From assembly GCF_030936135.1 (NCBI RefSeq), contig NC_082620.1, positions 1,984,001 through 2,048,000 of the forward strand: a DNA stretch of 64,000 nt. The letters are read 5' to 3'. The notes below the pieces were generated by a model that had not been told where the DNA came from, searched no databases, and saw only the letters and a program-made list of their open reading frames with translations. Below, piece by piece: positions 24,701 to 39,339 of the stretch (positions within the stretch are counted from its first letter, which is position 1; every line of letters starts with the position of its first letter). Made by a program: the position numbers and the translations under genes. The stretch comes from Gavia stellata (lineage: Eukaryota; Chordata; Aves; Gaviiformes; Gaviidae).

Positions 24701-27700
24701 TAAAATAGTCCTCTCCGGTGTCCCACCTACCCTTCGGCTACCAGGCTCCAAACCGTCAGATGAGCAACTCCAGCGCCAGATTAGACACCCAGACCTCTAA
24801 AACCCCTCCACTCCACAGTAGATCTTAAGCCAACATCGATCTTTATTACCAACCCAAAGCTTTTAAGAGGCAAACTTCTCTTTCATAGGATTATGGAGAC
24901 CTGACTTGACATCCATAAGGTCTTGGGGTCAGCAGCTTCTACTGTAGCATCAACCACAAGCCCCCATCAGTGACGGGACAGATCTGGAGAATCACTGTTG
25001 AATACAGTTCAGCATCGTTTATGTCCATGATGTATTTCAGGAGGATCCAAAACATCTATTTATAGGCTTCTAACGCTGGCATCTGAGATAGCTCTGAGAA
25101 CTTCCCATCCTCCCCCAGGGAGGATGCTGCCTCCTGGTGTGCTTATGGCGTGAGATTGTTTGAAGAGCTGAAAAAGCACATTACAAGCTGGGAAAGTGAT
25201 ACTAGCAGTATTATATTTAACTAAGCTACATATTCCAAAGGTTAGAGAGCTTTATGCATATGGGAACCAGCAGCTGCATTGCCTCATCATTCCTGCCTGC
25301 AAGGAATAACTCGTTTGGAGCACATCTTACATAGCTAGCTCTTCCCAAGTGATCCATCAGTGACTCTGTTAGACTTCTGCTTTCTTTACGGAGGTCTTCC
25401 TCCAAGCACAGAGGTACCCAGGGCTTACACAGGAGCTACAGCAGCTGAGCACTCATTAAAAAAAAGATCAGGATTTAAAAGCCTGCATGAATAGACAGCT
25501 TTTCCCCAGCCTTTTCCCTATGAAACAATGCAGCTCTGCTCCTAACCAAAGGAAAGGGTCTCCTGTACAAGGATGACTACACCCTATATCCTGAATACCA
25601 TGCGGAAGGATTTTCCGAGCTGGAAAAAGCCTTCCTGCCTATAAGCACAGCTGGCAGCTTCTTCGCTTGACATTTATCACTAGCTAATCACCCAAGTGAA
25701 AGCAAGATTCAAGCAAGGGTGGCAGCACATGGCTGACCCTGGAAATTTAAAGGCCAGGGAGTTGTTGGATAGCTGTTCTCCTGCGGCTAGGCATGCCTCG
25801 GCGGCACCCGAGCAAAACCCAGCAAATCTGGCACCCTCAGCCTGTGGCATAAATCTGCCTGGCTCCAGTTCACATATTCGAGTACATTGCTTCGCCAGCC
25901 AGCCAGTTTGTAAGCACAGCTATAATTTACAGCCCCTGAGACTCGGTTCCTTATCTTCCCTGCAACCACTCATCTCCACCAGCTGCATGCGTAACAGCGT
26001 GCTGTGATAAAGAGCCTCACGCAGGTATCCAGGAGGTGGGGGCATCTCATGCTCTCCAACTGAACGGGAGATATAAAGACGTCTTTCTCCCCTTTTTTGC
26101 TTTTTTTAGGGGGAAAATTATTTTATTGCCTGGGTATGAACCTTAAGCAATGCACAGCAAAGTGATCTGGCCCTGGGGAAGGGGTCAGAAATAGGTTAGA
26201 AAGCTGTAATGTGCTGAGAAGTATATAGAAATAAGTCTTTCTACCTATCTGGGTGAACTCGAGATGGACATTACTGACTGGTGCTGAGCTGCAGAGAGGA
26301 GTACACAGAGCTGCCCAGAGCAGGAGGGAAGATCAGAGATTCCAGCACCCACCTGGAAAATATGGTCATGAGTAATAAAACAAGGTTTCCTGGAGCCACA
26401 CAAGGCCACACTTAGAGGCATATTTGAATTTTAGGGATTTAACCCAGCTGTCCGTGCCCAGTGTTTTCTCTCCAAGGGAAGGGCTTTGCCTAAAACCGCA
26501 TGGGCAGAGGGGCTTCACCCCATCTGCCTATGCCCCAAGTGCCTTCAAGACATGGCCTCTGTCACCCCTCCACTCCCCATCATGTGCATCCCTATGCACG
26601 TGTCAGTCTAATAACCCACCTCATCATCTAGCAAAGGCCCCCGTGTTCATGGGTTTTTTCTACTACACTATTTTATCTAATGACCAGAAGGCTTTCCAAT
26701 TTATCTTGCCCATTTAAGGCTTCCCCCCTGCTGCCCCAAATTCATTTCATGTCAGGCCAAGGAACGCCACGCAGACAAGGGCTCCCTGTGAAAAGTCAGC
26801 TTTGATGGGCTCCCTGACATCTTTCTATCATCTGTCAGCAGCACCCACCGTGACCAAGGCACCACAATAACAAGTCTATCCAGTGCAGAGGCTGGGTCAC
26901 ATGCATGGCTGCAGGGAGAGGAGATGAAGAGCAAAGTCATTATAAATATCTTCAGATCGCTAATTATTCCTCTTCCTGACACTTTATATATATATATGCA
27001 AGCTCCACTTATCCAAGCCAGACACCAGACCAGAGGCTACATGCAAGGAAAAACCTGGGTCAGGGCAACTTTTTATAGCCTTGAGTAACAAGAAGGGGGA
27101 CAACCGTTTCTCCTCATCACGTGGCGTCCCCTCATGACATGCAAGATCTATATCCAGTCACTTGCACAAAGCTTTTGTCACCAACTGGCCCGTGCAAGTC
27201 TGTCCCATAGGATCGGCAGCAACACCAGACTTTCTTCAGAATCTGACCGCTGAAACGCTCACACGCAGCAACGAGTATTTACGCAAAGAGCAGGTCTTGT
27301 GGCGTTAATAAGACTACCTGACTATAAACGGCTACACCACAGGCTTTGAGTACTGGTCTTGCGTTTGTCCCTAGCTAGCGATGAAGTGCCTGAGCACAAA
27401 TCGGTGCTGTCACACCACTGCAGAAGGTTTTAGACAGGTTTTCTGCCCCAACCCTGCAAATACTTCACTAAGCTCACAAGTAGTGCTGCTTACTTAGAGC
27501 TAAGCACATGTACTTAGTTACTGAATCATGGCTTAAAGAAATTAGAGCCAGACAATGACTCAAGTTATTCTCATTTATGTATATAATGACTTCTAACACA
27601 GATAAATCAGCTTATTTCCACAGTGTGACCGCAGACCAGATAGGAATACGGCTACTGCTTCTGCTCTTCGTGCCATTAGTGTTCATGGATATGAAGTAAA

Positions 27701-30700
27701 CTCAGACCCAATCTCAGAGATCCTTGTGGACAGCTTCTGCTGTCAATTCCTCCAGACTCAACAGCATTTCAAGTGGCAATGTAGCACCTACGATGCGTAA
27801 CCATGATGGACTGCTTTATTTCAGTGGCCACGTGCTTGCCAAGCATCCCTGGCCATGACTTGGAGCCAATCACAGCTACCGCTAAGATCAAAATAGAAAC
27901 CATTTAATTTAATAGATGTTTGTCTCCCACATCCCTTAGCCGGAGGCTGCACAACTCGAGCCAGTGGAGACCCACGGGCTCAACGGCTGTTTGTTCAACA
28001 GACAGCGTGCTAATTAGGGGCAAACTTCTCAGAGGCTTTCGTGGTCCAGCAAGAGACCAGAGGGAGGAAAAAGCCACAAATGTGACCTTTGTATACCAAC
28101 TAGTCTCAATTACTTTGACTGCCCTAACCCAGCTCCAGCTGGTTTCCTACCCAAGATGTTTTGAACTGGTGTTTGATGTTCTCACTGCAGCACCTCAAAG
28201 CTGTTCAAGCCTCTGGCTCCACCAGCTTGATTCCTCAAATTGAGACTCAGACTCCCCCAGGGCAGGACATAAACCTCCCCTCCCACGTCAGTGGAGGCTG
28301 CTCCACGTGGCATGCACAAGACTCTGATGACAATAATTTGGGCTAGAGCCTGGTTTACTGGTGATTAATCATACAAGAGCTTCATAAAAGACACCAAGTC
28401 AAGCAACCTGGCACTTCAGAGGAGTCAGAACCCCAAGACCCAGCCTCTCTGCTCAGCCCTGCCCTGGGCTTCTCCAAAGCTTGCCCTTTTAGCTCAAAAC
28501 ATCTTCCTCCCTATATCTCATCACCCCCAAAGAACATGGTTAGAAGCAAGGGCTACCACAGCATCCCTGCAACCACCTTCCCTCAAGCCCGTATCCTGCC
28601 TCTTAACCCGATTTCCATCCACTTCATAGACATTTGATGGATTTACTCTGCTTGTTGGAGATGTTCAAGAGGTCCTTCTGCTGACAGAAGGAGACGGCTG
28701 CTCTCTGGACCCTGCGGTTGGTGCTTACGTAGGTTTAGACATGCTCCATCTGCCCACAGCCCATGAAGGAGAGCACCAAGGCTTCATGGGCTGTTCAGCA
28801 GGAACCAAGCGAGGCAGAACATCAAGGACATGAATAGCAAGAGGGAAATGAAGGGTTTTGTCCTTTCCTTGCTTAAGGCACAGGTTCAGGAATGATCGCT
28901 ATTCAGCCTAAAGGGAATTTGAGTATTTCTTGTTGGGGGTTTGGTTTTCTCAACCTAAGAGCCCCCTGTGCCGCCTGCCCTCCCAAAAATAGGAGGTGCA
29001 AAACCTCTGCCCACCTCCAGCTGCCTCTATCCCCGAAGATGCTACTCAGAGCACAAACAAATGCACATCCCTGGCTGCCTGTTAGCGGGTTAGAGAGAGG
29101 CAACACCTTGTTAGTCAACCCCAGAGCAAGAGGGACTTGCGAACAAACCCACCCAGACACAGGCTGTGGGACTGCAGGTGGAGGATGCTCCTTCTCAGGA
29201 GGTACATCCACCCACCCACCCACCAGCCCTTACCACCTCTCACTTTCAGTGCAAGCGGTCCCTCTTTAGCTCAGTTTCCCAGGTTCAGCCAGCCCTGACC
29301 TTCACTCTTCCTGGCCAGACAGGATGAATACGAAGGATATTGATCACCAGAAGCTCATCACCTTGCCAGACCACTCATGGTTGGCAGAAGGCACCCACCC
29401 TCAAGCAGCGACGCTGCTTTCTGCCTTCAAATGACCTTCATCACACTAAATCATGATAAATAAACCCCAAATAGCAGCACAGCGTGCAGTGTTCATAAGC
29501 TACTGCGGAGCTGCTCCAAACCTTCTGCATCAAACAAGCAGACAGTGTGACAGCACCTTTTTCTTACGTCTGCACCTTATTTCCCCCCGCCTTGTGTTTC
29601 CCAGCTTAATATCCATTCACACTGATCTCTGTGCCTTGACACTAACATGACATAGCAGGTGAGACATCTGTCTTCCAAATTCGCCTGCTCCCCTAGCTCC
29701 CTTTTGACATAATCTTGGCACGGGAGACCTACCAAAAAATCCTCTGTTGGAGAAACAAATGACTCTGCCCGGGAACAGGAGCTCTGAGTAGGAATGAAGG
29801 GCATTTCTCACAGCAGCTGACAAACACCCCCAGCCCCTCTTTCCAGGGCTGGAGGTGTTGCAGGTGCTAAGCAGAGGACAGGATTGAGTGGAGAAATGCG
29901 TGTGGTGAGCCGGGAGAGAAGGGGGCTGTGTGTTAGGTGGGATTTCACTTGTCATTATTCACTCCTGTGTTACAGCTACCAAGCAGGACTGTCAGCTGGC
30001 TTCACCCATCTCCCACACCCCTCCACCCAGACAGTGATAAATGGCACGGGAGCGCTCTTACCAGCATCACTATTTCACGCCCCTAACTGAATCCACATGA
30101 ACCTCCCGGCAACACATCCTCAGAGACCCCCACGCTACGCTTTGCTACCTCTTGTGCGTTTCTGACAGCAAGGAGGGAAGGTGATGAACACAGCTCCCCA
30201 GATGCATCCATCCTGCACCCGGTACCACCCTCTGCTGCGACCTGGTGCAAGTCCCTTTCCCTCCATGCACCTTTAGTACCCCCCAAGGCTTTTTATTTCA
30301 CCTGTTTTGACCACCAGCTCTTCCAAAGAGGCAGCCCGGAGCTTTGTTCCTTGTTTAAGCCCTTGCGTGCCGCTAACAGCAACAAACACAATCAGTTGAG
30401 CAAAGAATGCCAACACTGACTCATATGATTGAAGCCCTGCGTGCGTCTCATTAGCAGTAAACATCCCAAGGTTGGCTATAAATACACTTCCAGTTATTCA
30501 GAAGGACCACAAAGCACTTTTCCGGCTCCCCTGGGGGAACTGAGCTGCAGATGGGAAGCCCCCTGCCCCACAGCAGAAACCCAACTGCCCCAGCAGCACT
30601 GTGTTTCCCCCCTCTCCATCCTGCAGAGATGCTTCAAGCGAGATGCAATGAGCAGCAGGAGCAACACGAGGAGGACGGTTCCCAGCCCGGCAGATAAAGT

Positions 30701-33700
30701 CCTTGCAGATGTTTTTCCCCCCCAACAGCACAGGCAGTGAGAAGCTCGCAAAGCACCCACCCTGCATGAAAGCCCAGCTCCGGAGGTGGCCAGCTTCCCG
30801 GCGCCTGCCTGGTGCTTTGATGATGCCAAGCATTGTGGCAGATCAGAGCATATCAGGGCTTTGTGCATTGCAGTGATTTGGGCCCACCTGGTACGAAGAC
30901 ACAGGACTCTCTGGGTCTCCTCCAAAGCCAGCAGCACCTTGAGACGTGCTTTTTCATGGAGCTGCCCAAGGCGACAAGTCCTGCATCTCCAGCAACATCT
31001 ACCCCCAAAGCCTCTCTCCATAGCTGGTTGATGGCAAGCGGTGGAGGTAACGCACCAGCAAGGCATCTCCTGGCCCAGCGCTGGGAGCTCGTCCCCCCGT
31101 TTCCCTCAGCCCCTGCCCCAAGGCCGCTGGCTCTCTCCCAGTCACTTCAGTCTTGGCTCAAAGCCCACGCTCCTTGACTCTCCTCGCCGCTCTGCCGCAC
31201 AGTTTCCAGCGCTCCACTTCTCCGGGTGGAGGAGCTGCCCTTTCTCCATACCAGCTTTCAGTCTCAGCCACCACCATCTATCCCCTCGCATCTCCTCCCT
31301 CATTTACTCCTTCCTTACCTGTACAGATTGCTTTCTACAAGCTTTGAGGGGCTTTTTCCCCCAACATCTGTTATTTCTTCACGGGGCCACCCACCTTAAA
31401 AAGCAGCAGAAACACACTGAAGGACACAGCTCCTAAATGCACTAGGTCAAACATCTCAAATGCATCAAAATTGCTGAAATTTGGCCTTTTAGAAAGCAAC
31501 AAGCACAAGGCAAGTTTCCTGTCATAGAGTACTTGTGGGCCTGGTGGTGTTGGTCTGCAAATACGTACAGATGTCGTAGGGACACATGACTTGGCTTTTG
31601 TTAAAAGGTCAAGTGGGAATGAAGGGTTCAAATCAATTATCATCTCATGACCGTCGAGGAGAAGCATTTGAAGTCAGTCTGGGGAAGGGGTACAGGGTGA
31701 AACTTCAGCCTTTGACATCTCTCTCCAGTGTTTAGGAGATTTCTTAACAGGATTTGGAGAGACAAAGTCATCATTTGAATTCATAGCACCAACTCTGAAG
31801 GGACATTTCTAGCAAGACCAGGCAGGAGAAGAGATGCACACACAGACATTTGAAAGGAGCTTTGCCCTTGGAAGCCAGTCCCATTTCATTACTATTTCTT
31901 ATATTTCTCTTTCCAAACCACCCCCTGGGCAGAGTGCTCTCACGTGGACCAGCCCTCGGAGAAGACAAATACCCAGATTAAAGCTTTTGTCGACAGTGCC
32001 AGTGGTAAACGGACATTTATTCTGTTTCCACTCTTACCCACAATGAGATATTTCCTACTCTGCCACTAACACTGGGAGCTTAGGCAAAAGATTTCACCCT
32101 TTTAATTCATTTTTTCCCCTATACCTTAATACAGGAAAAGGTCTACCCAGATGAGACGAATTCCCTTTTCCTACATACTATAATCTCCCTCTAAAATAAC
32201 TGGAAAGCCTTAAGGGGCACTTCCTCCACCTTTTCATGCTCCGAGACCTCCTGAACCCAGGTGACCATACCCAGAACTCGCATGATGATGTAGGAATGAC
32301 TCGCTTTCACAGCACCAACATGGACTTCCCACCCATTTTTAGTCTTCGTAAGTGTTTCCGTCGGAAGGAAGAGAGAAGAACCCCATCACAAGGCAGCTTT
32401 CTGCCTGCTCCAACCCCATTAAGGAAGGTTAATGAAGAGCTAGTGTCTACATAAGACCTTCTGGGCCTGACATTTGCTGCATTAACAGTGGCATCAGGCA
32501 ACGCCTTCACTCTGGAAGGGGCTGGAGCAATGAACCTGCATCTCCTCTAACCAAACCAGACTTCTGGAGAGATTTGCTTTCCTCTGAGCCTCAGCTCTCA
32601 TCCATAGCTGATATATCTATTGCATCTTAAGCACTCTACACCACAAAGCTGCTTTCTGGCTTTGTGTACCTTAATTTACTCTTGCTCTAAAGAATAAGAA
32701 GTGTCCTAGTGTAAGCACCTTTTTGCCATCAGTTTTGATGACTCCTGCACGTTGATGCCTTCATTGCAACAACGAAGAGCTCTGCTGTGCCAGAGAAGCG
32801 AGGCTTTCCAGCACACTCCATCCCAGCTATTCCCCCCCACACAAAATCCAAAACGCAAAGATAAACCTGCAACGTTTCACCTCTTGGCATCTGGACTCTG
32901 CTTTAAGCAATCCTGTTAGCTGGTGGAGGTCGACCACGAATCTGGAAAGTTCAAACCTAACCTTGACCCAAATCTGACCCCGAGAGACCCAAGGGCAGGC
33001 AGGACGTGCTCACAGTAGCTCGATGGCTCTGGAGACAGAGGGAACATGAGCTTGATGTTGCAGGGAGGGATGGCAGCGTGCCCAGGGCAGGGTGAGCCAA
33101 TAACTGAGAAATGCAATGAGACAGCTTCACTCTACCTGACATTCACCTTCAGCAGCTTGGCACGGGCCTTCAGCTTGGAACACTGCAGGGCTGTTTTCAC
33201 TGCTGCTGAAACCTTCCATGTAATGATTATTTTTTGAATGAATACAGATTTTTCTGGACTCCCGTGCCTTTGAGAAAAATCTGTGCACGACACTTACCAT
33301 CATTTTAACTGCTCTCGTTGTATAAACAAAGCTTTGAACATTATAGCAGCTAAAGGAGGCACAAGTTCCAGAAATAACTTGGCTAAGATGGTTGAAGAAG
33401 GAGATTGGGGCTGAAGTGAATAAAAGCTTGGTCACACATCATGCTTTGCCTCCTTCAGCATCTATAAAGGGCCTGAGCAAGAACTGGGTCTGTTTTTCCA
33501 AGTCACCCACTAACAGAGCAGGGTTACAAACAACCTGTAGCGCTCCGACCCTTCACGCAGCTGTTCGTGCCGAGAGGAATGCAGCTAAGCTGGAAAAAGA
33601 GCTCCCAGGACACTCAGTTCTTCACTTTGCAGAGGGTGACACCTCCGGCAGGTCCTTCCCAGCCTCAGCTCCCTTCTGCGTTGCAAGTACACTAGACACT

Positions 33701-36218
33701 GATGCACGCTCAAACTCTGCTTGCAGCTCCTGCTAGAGGCCACAACCACACTCAGCACCCAGTAATGCCTCGTCAGCCTTGATGGCAAGGCTTCATTGCC
33801 TAGACACTGGGTCTGGGAAGAGTCGAGGCCACACAACGTGCCATCCAGGGCCCCCAGACAAGGATATCCAAAGGACTAAGGTGACATTTAGCCCATCAAA
33901 ACCAGGAGCTCTGTGCTCCGAGAAGCAGGATCGGGGGCTTCGCCCTTGCTAATTGCACTAAGTCCAGCATCCTCCAGGTCTGCAAGGCAACTGGCACCAG
34001 GGGAAAGTCTGACAGATCTCATTCGCGCACAAAACACTAAGCCCTTAGCCTAAGACACCCCTTCTCAAGGCTTCCACACATACCTAAGGTTGCTGAGAGT
34101 ATTTAAAGCATGCTCAAGTACCTTTCCTCACCATCACAACCTGCAATCAGATACTCCAGTAATGACATTATTAGAGAAGGCAGAGCAATCCTTGCTGCAT
34201 ACCGCACCCCACCATCTGCAAAGCAGCCCTGGCCCATCTTCGCTGCACACGGGTGCCAACCCATCAAGTCTATCAGGCACTGCAGGAAGGGTCTGAGCAA
34301 CCAGGACTATGTTTTAGCACCTAAGGACATCAATGACAAATACCCAGGTGAAGTATCAAGGACACTGCAAAGTACAAGACGGGCCATCTCCCCATCCCAT
34401 GAAGGGCTAAGTGACCTCAAGCTTCTGCTACGGTCTTAAGGAGCTTCAGATTCAGGCACAGCAGAAGACCGGCTAAGAAAAAGGTAAGAAGCAAGTCACT
34501 GGCCAAGTCTGGATGATTATCTTGGAAATCCACCCTGTTACAGTCATAACTGTTCCCTCCTAGACCAGAACAGGCTTCAGTGAATCCTCAGGTTTGCCAT
34601 CAAACTCCCAGCTGCAAGGAAAGCGTGCCTTGTACTTTGCAAAATGCCAGTAGAGGGGGAAAAAAATAAGTTTCGAGCCAGTGGGATCAAAACAGGGATC
34701 ACAGCACATGCTTCACCAAGCATCGGGATCTGCTGACCTTGACCCCAAGCCAAGAGCTTGCCCAAACCATCCTGCATCACACTCACTGCTCACAATTTAA
34801 ATGCACCACTTCTGGGCTACCAAGGGAAAAAGAAGGGTTAAATTATCTCCTTTTAGCTTTGCTGCATTGCCCTGCAAAGAGCACAGCAAAGCCCAAGCTC
34901 CTACAGCCCCAGACATCCTGTACAGGAGCCTGTTGCATCAGCCCAGGAGCCAAGTGCCTCCCTCCCGAACCACCGGCACTTTGGAGGGACATGTTTTTAA
35001 AGCCTTTTTGAAAGAGACCCCTTTCTCTTCCTTTCCTGAGGGTATTGAAAAATCATTATCAACAAGGGGGAAAAAAAAATTCCTCCTTTCATTCTCTAAA
35101 ATTAACATGAGCTCCTCTAAACGCTCATTGTACTGGTTCGATTTTTCACACACCCTGGAGTCTAACCATGACAAGGGGAGACACAGCAGTGGTTATGACC
35201 CAACTTTCTGGCTAATTAAGAAGCTTGTCAAAGAGCGGCTTCTCTCCCCGGAGAGCCCAGGGCAGGAAATGAGTGACTTCCCACGGCACGTGAGCCAAGC
35301 TTGCGGCTCGTCTGCGGACTTGCTGCGCTCTCAGCTCCTGATTTACAAGCCGAGGCGGAGGGAAGGGTGACCACCCCGTGCCGCAGCACCCAGGACCCAC
35401 ACAGAGCCCCTCTAAGCTGATATTGGCAGTTGCTGGGAGAGGCATCAGGACTAGGTGAGGTCCTGGCCCTCCCACCCCCTATTCTGTACCGCTGTATTTA
35501 GTTTGTTGCATCAAACCATGAGAAACAGAAAAAGCACTGAGGTTTTCTTCTGTCAGATTCAAGTCAAGTTTGAATTCGGTAAAACACATGAGCACCTGCT
35601 TTAAAAGCAAAGCTAGGGGTCAACGTGTGCTCAAGTACCCAAAAAAAAGCATAAAACAGAAATAGACTCAAACCAAATCCCTAAAATCCTTGGGGGAGGA
35701 AGAGAAAAACCAGGGGGCTATTCACACATCCTGATTGCAATGGCCTAACTGAAGAGCAGTTGCATCCCAGTCCCACAGCTAGTCAGCATAAATTCCCTTT
35801 CCCCCCAAACTTGCTTGGGGGGGGCAGCTGACCCTGTTGCCACCCCAAAGAACCCATGAAATACACAGGAGGTCCCCCAGACTGCAAATGGAGGAGACAG
35901 ACAAACCAGAGGCAGAAGGAAAAGCTCAACCAGTGAGGAGAAAATGAAGTCTCCAAATCACACTAAACTTTTAGGAAAAAAAAAAAACTAGAAAGCATCA
36001 GGTTACTTCCCTCCCTGTCCTGTGTCCTGTCCCGGCCCCACTCCCGCCGAGTTTTCCAGACTGCAGGAAAAAAAGTGCAAGAATAAGCCTTGAAGGAGCT
36101 GGTTGATATGGGACCCCCAGACAGTTTGGCTCTAAACCCAAGTCACGCACCCCAACCCTGCTCCAAAGATGCCAAGAACTCGTTGGAACCCAATTTCTCC
36201 AAAACATCTCCTTGTTCA
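21745..36218. other. intergenic DNA, CpG-poor
   Basis: About 14.5 kb with no gene I can recognise. GC and CpG are visibly lower than in the flanks, consistent with old decayed intergenic sequence. Small simple repeats are present: ACAC near 24474, TATATATA near 26988 and a CCCA tract at about 29207-29225. Open frames are short and resemble nothing known. Confidence 0.5.
29207..29225. repeat. CCCA tetranucleotide repeat
   Basis: Four to five CCCA units in a row. Confidence 0.7.
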
Positions 36219-36656
36219 CAGAATCACTAAGGTTGGAAAAGACCTGTAAGACCATCAAGTCTTAACCCAACCCCACCATGCCCACTAAACCATGTCCCGC
36301 AGTGCCACGGCCACACGTTCCTTGAACCCCTCCAGTGATGGTGACTCCACCACCTCCCTGGGCAGCCTCTTCCAGTGCTTCACCGCTCTCCCAGTAAAGA
36401 CATTTTTCCTAATATCCAGCCTAAACCTCCCCTGGCACAACTTGAGGCCATTCCCTCTTGTCCTGTCACTTGTCACTTGGGAGAAGAGACCAACACCCCC
36501 CTCCCCACAACCCCCTTTCAGGTCATTGTAGAGAGTGATGAGGTCTCCCCTCAGCCTCCTCTTCTCCAGACTGAACACCCCCAGCTCCCTCAGCCGCTCC
36601 TCATCAGACTTGTGCTCCAGACCCCTCTCCAGCTCCGTCGCCCTTCTCTGGACACG
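36219..36656 (-). mobile_element. CR1 LINE fragment with open ORF2 C-terminus
   Basis: Read on the - strand, the segment encodes the final portion of the CR1 reverse-transcriptase polyprotein: signature pieces [46 protein letters not shown] and [19 protein letters not shown], ending at ALRDMV with a stop and then the CR1 3' UTR and tail. About 115 codons run without a stop or frameshift. The 5' end is lost at about 36656 in mid-ORF. The shared 3' part differs from the 20569 copy by a few substitutions and a small deletion near 36263. Confidence 0.93.
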
Positions 36657-39339
36657 GACTCCCTGCCCCTGGGAAGGCAGAACCAGCGCACCCCACACCT
36701 CTACATCCCCGGGATGGGACCATAACTGACCCAGGTCCAGCCTGGAGCCGCTCAGGAGGATGAGGATGGCTGGGAGCAAGGCAGGAGGGCATCGCATCCC
36801 GAAACTTCCCGGCCGAGGCCACCGGGTGGCAGCAGGCATCTGCTGATGGAGAGCCGGGCACCCAGCCGGGGACCAGCGCCCGGGAAGAGCAGCCGAGGCC
36901 ATGCTCTGCTCCGCACCCACCCCGCTCCCCCCACACCAAACGATGGCAGAGGTGAGAAACGGAGGAGCGGTTTGCTTCGAGGAGCAGCTTTGGCAAACTT
37001 CGGGTAGAGCCCAGGGAAGGTCTTCCCTCGGAAGAAGGGAAGGCGAGCATCGCTTCGCAGCTCCGGTGCCGCACTGGCTTTGCTGCTCTGCGCAACTGGT
37101 CACCGCTGCAGGACGCAGGGGACACTAGTGACCCCCAAGTGACAACCTCTTTCCCCCTGAAAGCTCCCAAACCCCCTCCTCCCGGCAGATGCACCGTGGC
37201 CAGGAGGGCAACCAAGCCCCAGCCTCCCCTGCACAGCCCTCTTGGGCTTGGTGTGCTGCCAAGCTCCTGATGTACCCAGATGCTTCACCACACGCTAAGC
37301 TTGTGCCATTACAAGGACACCGATATATTCTTAATGCTGCAGAAGGACTTGAACTGGAGCTCCACCTCCGCTGCTCAATGACCAGCAGCAAGAATAAGGC
37401 AGCCTGCAGTTGTCCCAGGCTCTGCAAAGGGCTGGCATAGGGGCAGGAGGCTCGAGGAGGCTTTCAAACACTCCTCCATCCCTCGACGGAGAGCTGCGTC
37501 CAAGCACACCGCTCTCAGACCACGTGTTGATCCTGCATGAGCTGCAGCTCCAGGTACGCGCATCCCTCAGGCAGCGATACGGGACAGGGCAAGGACATGG
37601 TGCTGGAGATGCAGGCAGTCGTGTTAAAACAGAGAGGGGCCACAAACCTGCTTTGAGAACTTTGGTGGGCGTACTCGAAGGCACCGGTGGTTGAGTTGGC
37701 ACAGGAGACAGAGGGTTGGAGGCACCAGCAAATTTCACCCCAGGCCCCGCATTGCTCATCCCATTCCTCCTCTTCTCGGGGCCATCGGTGGGGTTGGGAC
37801 CCCAGCAGCCAAGAGCCCGGGCTGCGAGAGGGGAGCTGCCAATCCTCCCCCTCCACGTGCTTCCCAGCGCGACCGCACGGGTCCTGCCCGCCCGCACCGG
37901 CGAGCCTGCTGCTCTCCACAATGCCGTGTTTGTTGCACAACGGAGACCTTTAAACATCAAGGCAACATGACATTTTGGAAAGGAGAGATCTTAATAAGAC
38001 ATCTGAGCTTAATCATTCCACCCCTGTCAGAAACGCGCTGTAATTTATCACCAAAAGCAAGTGTGGGGACAACATGGTGCAATGCCATTGAAGTCCATAA
38101 AAACGTATGCCAGGCTCGATTTCCATTCCCATTCACACGGCATCCCCTAGAGATTTTACTAGCGATTTATTTTTATTCCACTCTCAATGCATTGGTTATA
38201 ACAATGTCTTTTGGCTTCGCTGAAGCTGGGCGACGGCTGCTGTAGGGGAAAGGAGCATCGCAGTGACTCCCATGCTGAAACCAGCTCGATCCAGAGACCT
38301 CTTTGGGATTACGATAGGGTAAATATACTTCCAGATTACTACTTTTTTTGCTAGCTGTTCTTCTTTCACCCAATAGGTCTTATCCCATTCAGGAAAGCAT
38401 CTTTCCAGGGAGGTGGGGTGAATTAAACCTGCACTTCAGGGTGTTTTTCTAGACTTATTTCCAAGCCTGATCTTGGGAAGAAAAGAGATTAAACTCTGGA
38501 CTAAGACAGCTTCTGACTGCAATAGAGCCAAGCCAACTAAAAAAAAAACAACCCTTCTTTCTAGATTTAAAAACTTGGGAAAAAACCCCAAAACCCTGGA
38601 TTTACAGGGAGCAGCTGGCTATCCTGACCGCCCTGGTCTGCCTACATGACTGTCTCCTCCCAGCAGCACTTTCCTTCATGCCCCACAGCCACAAAATACC
38701 TAACTACCTCCAGCGGAGGCTAACTAGGCTCCCCTGCTCAGTCAAAATTGCTTTAAGCACAGCTTAAACCCCCCTGAATTTCAGAGGACACCCCGCAGGC
38801 ATCTGCGACTGCTGACTGAGCAGGGATGGAGGCAAAACGCTCTGCTGAGCCGGCACCGGGAGAAGGCAGAAGTCTCCGGTGTCCACGCAAGGTCTGCGTG
38901 GTTTTGCCAAAGTCCAGGAGCCGGTTTTAGAAGGCTCAGCTTAAAGCTGTGCTCTGGTTTCAGCTCTGCCAGCCGCGCTCAACAGCAAAATGAATGCAGG
39001 AAGGTGCTGGGTGCTTTTTGCATTGGCACAGGCCAGCGAGGTCAGCCCAAAGACACGCTCCAAAGCGGTGGGGTTGCGACACAGCTTTGCATCACACTGC
39101 CCTTCTCCCCTTCATTAGGAGTGCGTTTCCAGGGCCTGATCCATCAGAGCTACTGCACAAAAGCTTGAAGTCTTCAGGGGGAAAAAAAAATAACCAACTT
39201 GGCCAACCTGAGGCTTTCAACTCCCCAGGAACAGAGCAAGACCAAGCACAAGCCTGATTTTAATTCTGTACCGATCCCAAACCCCCCCTCCTCCGAGGAT
39301 TTCCACCCTTTAGAAGTTAATTCCCCAGCAACTTTATTT

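Noticed and set aside
30494-31066. 190-codon - strand frame with a hydrophobic stretch
   Set aside because: A leucine-rich run alone is not evidence; composition elsewhere looks random and no homologue is recognised.
36657-37103. Upstream continuation of the CR1 - strand frame
   Set aside because: CR1 similarity ends at about 36656; the extension is chance read-through into unique sequence.
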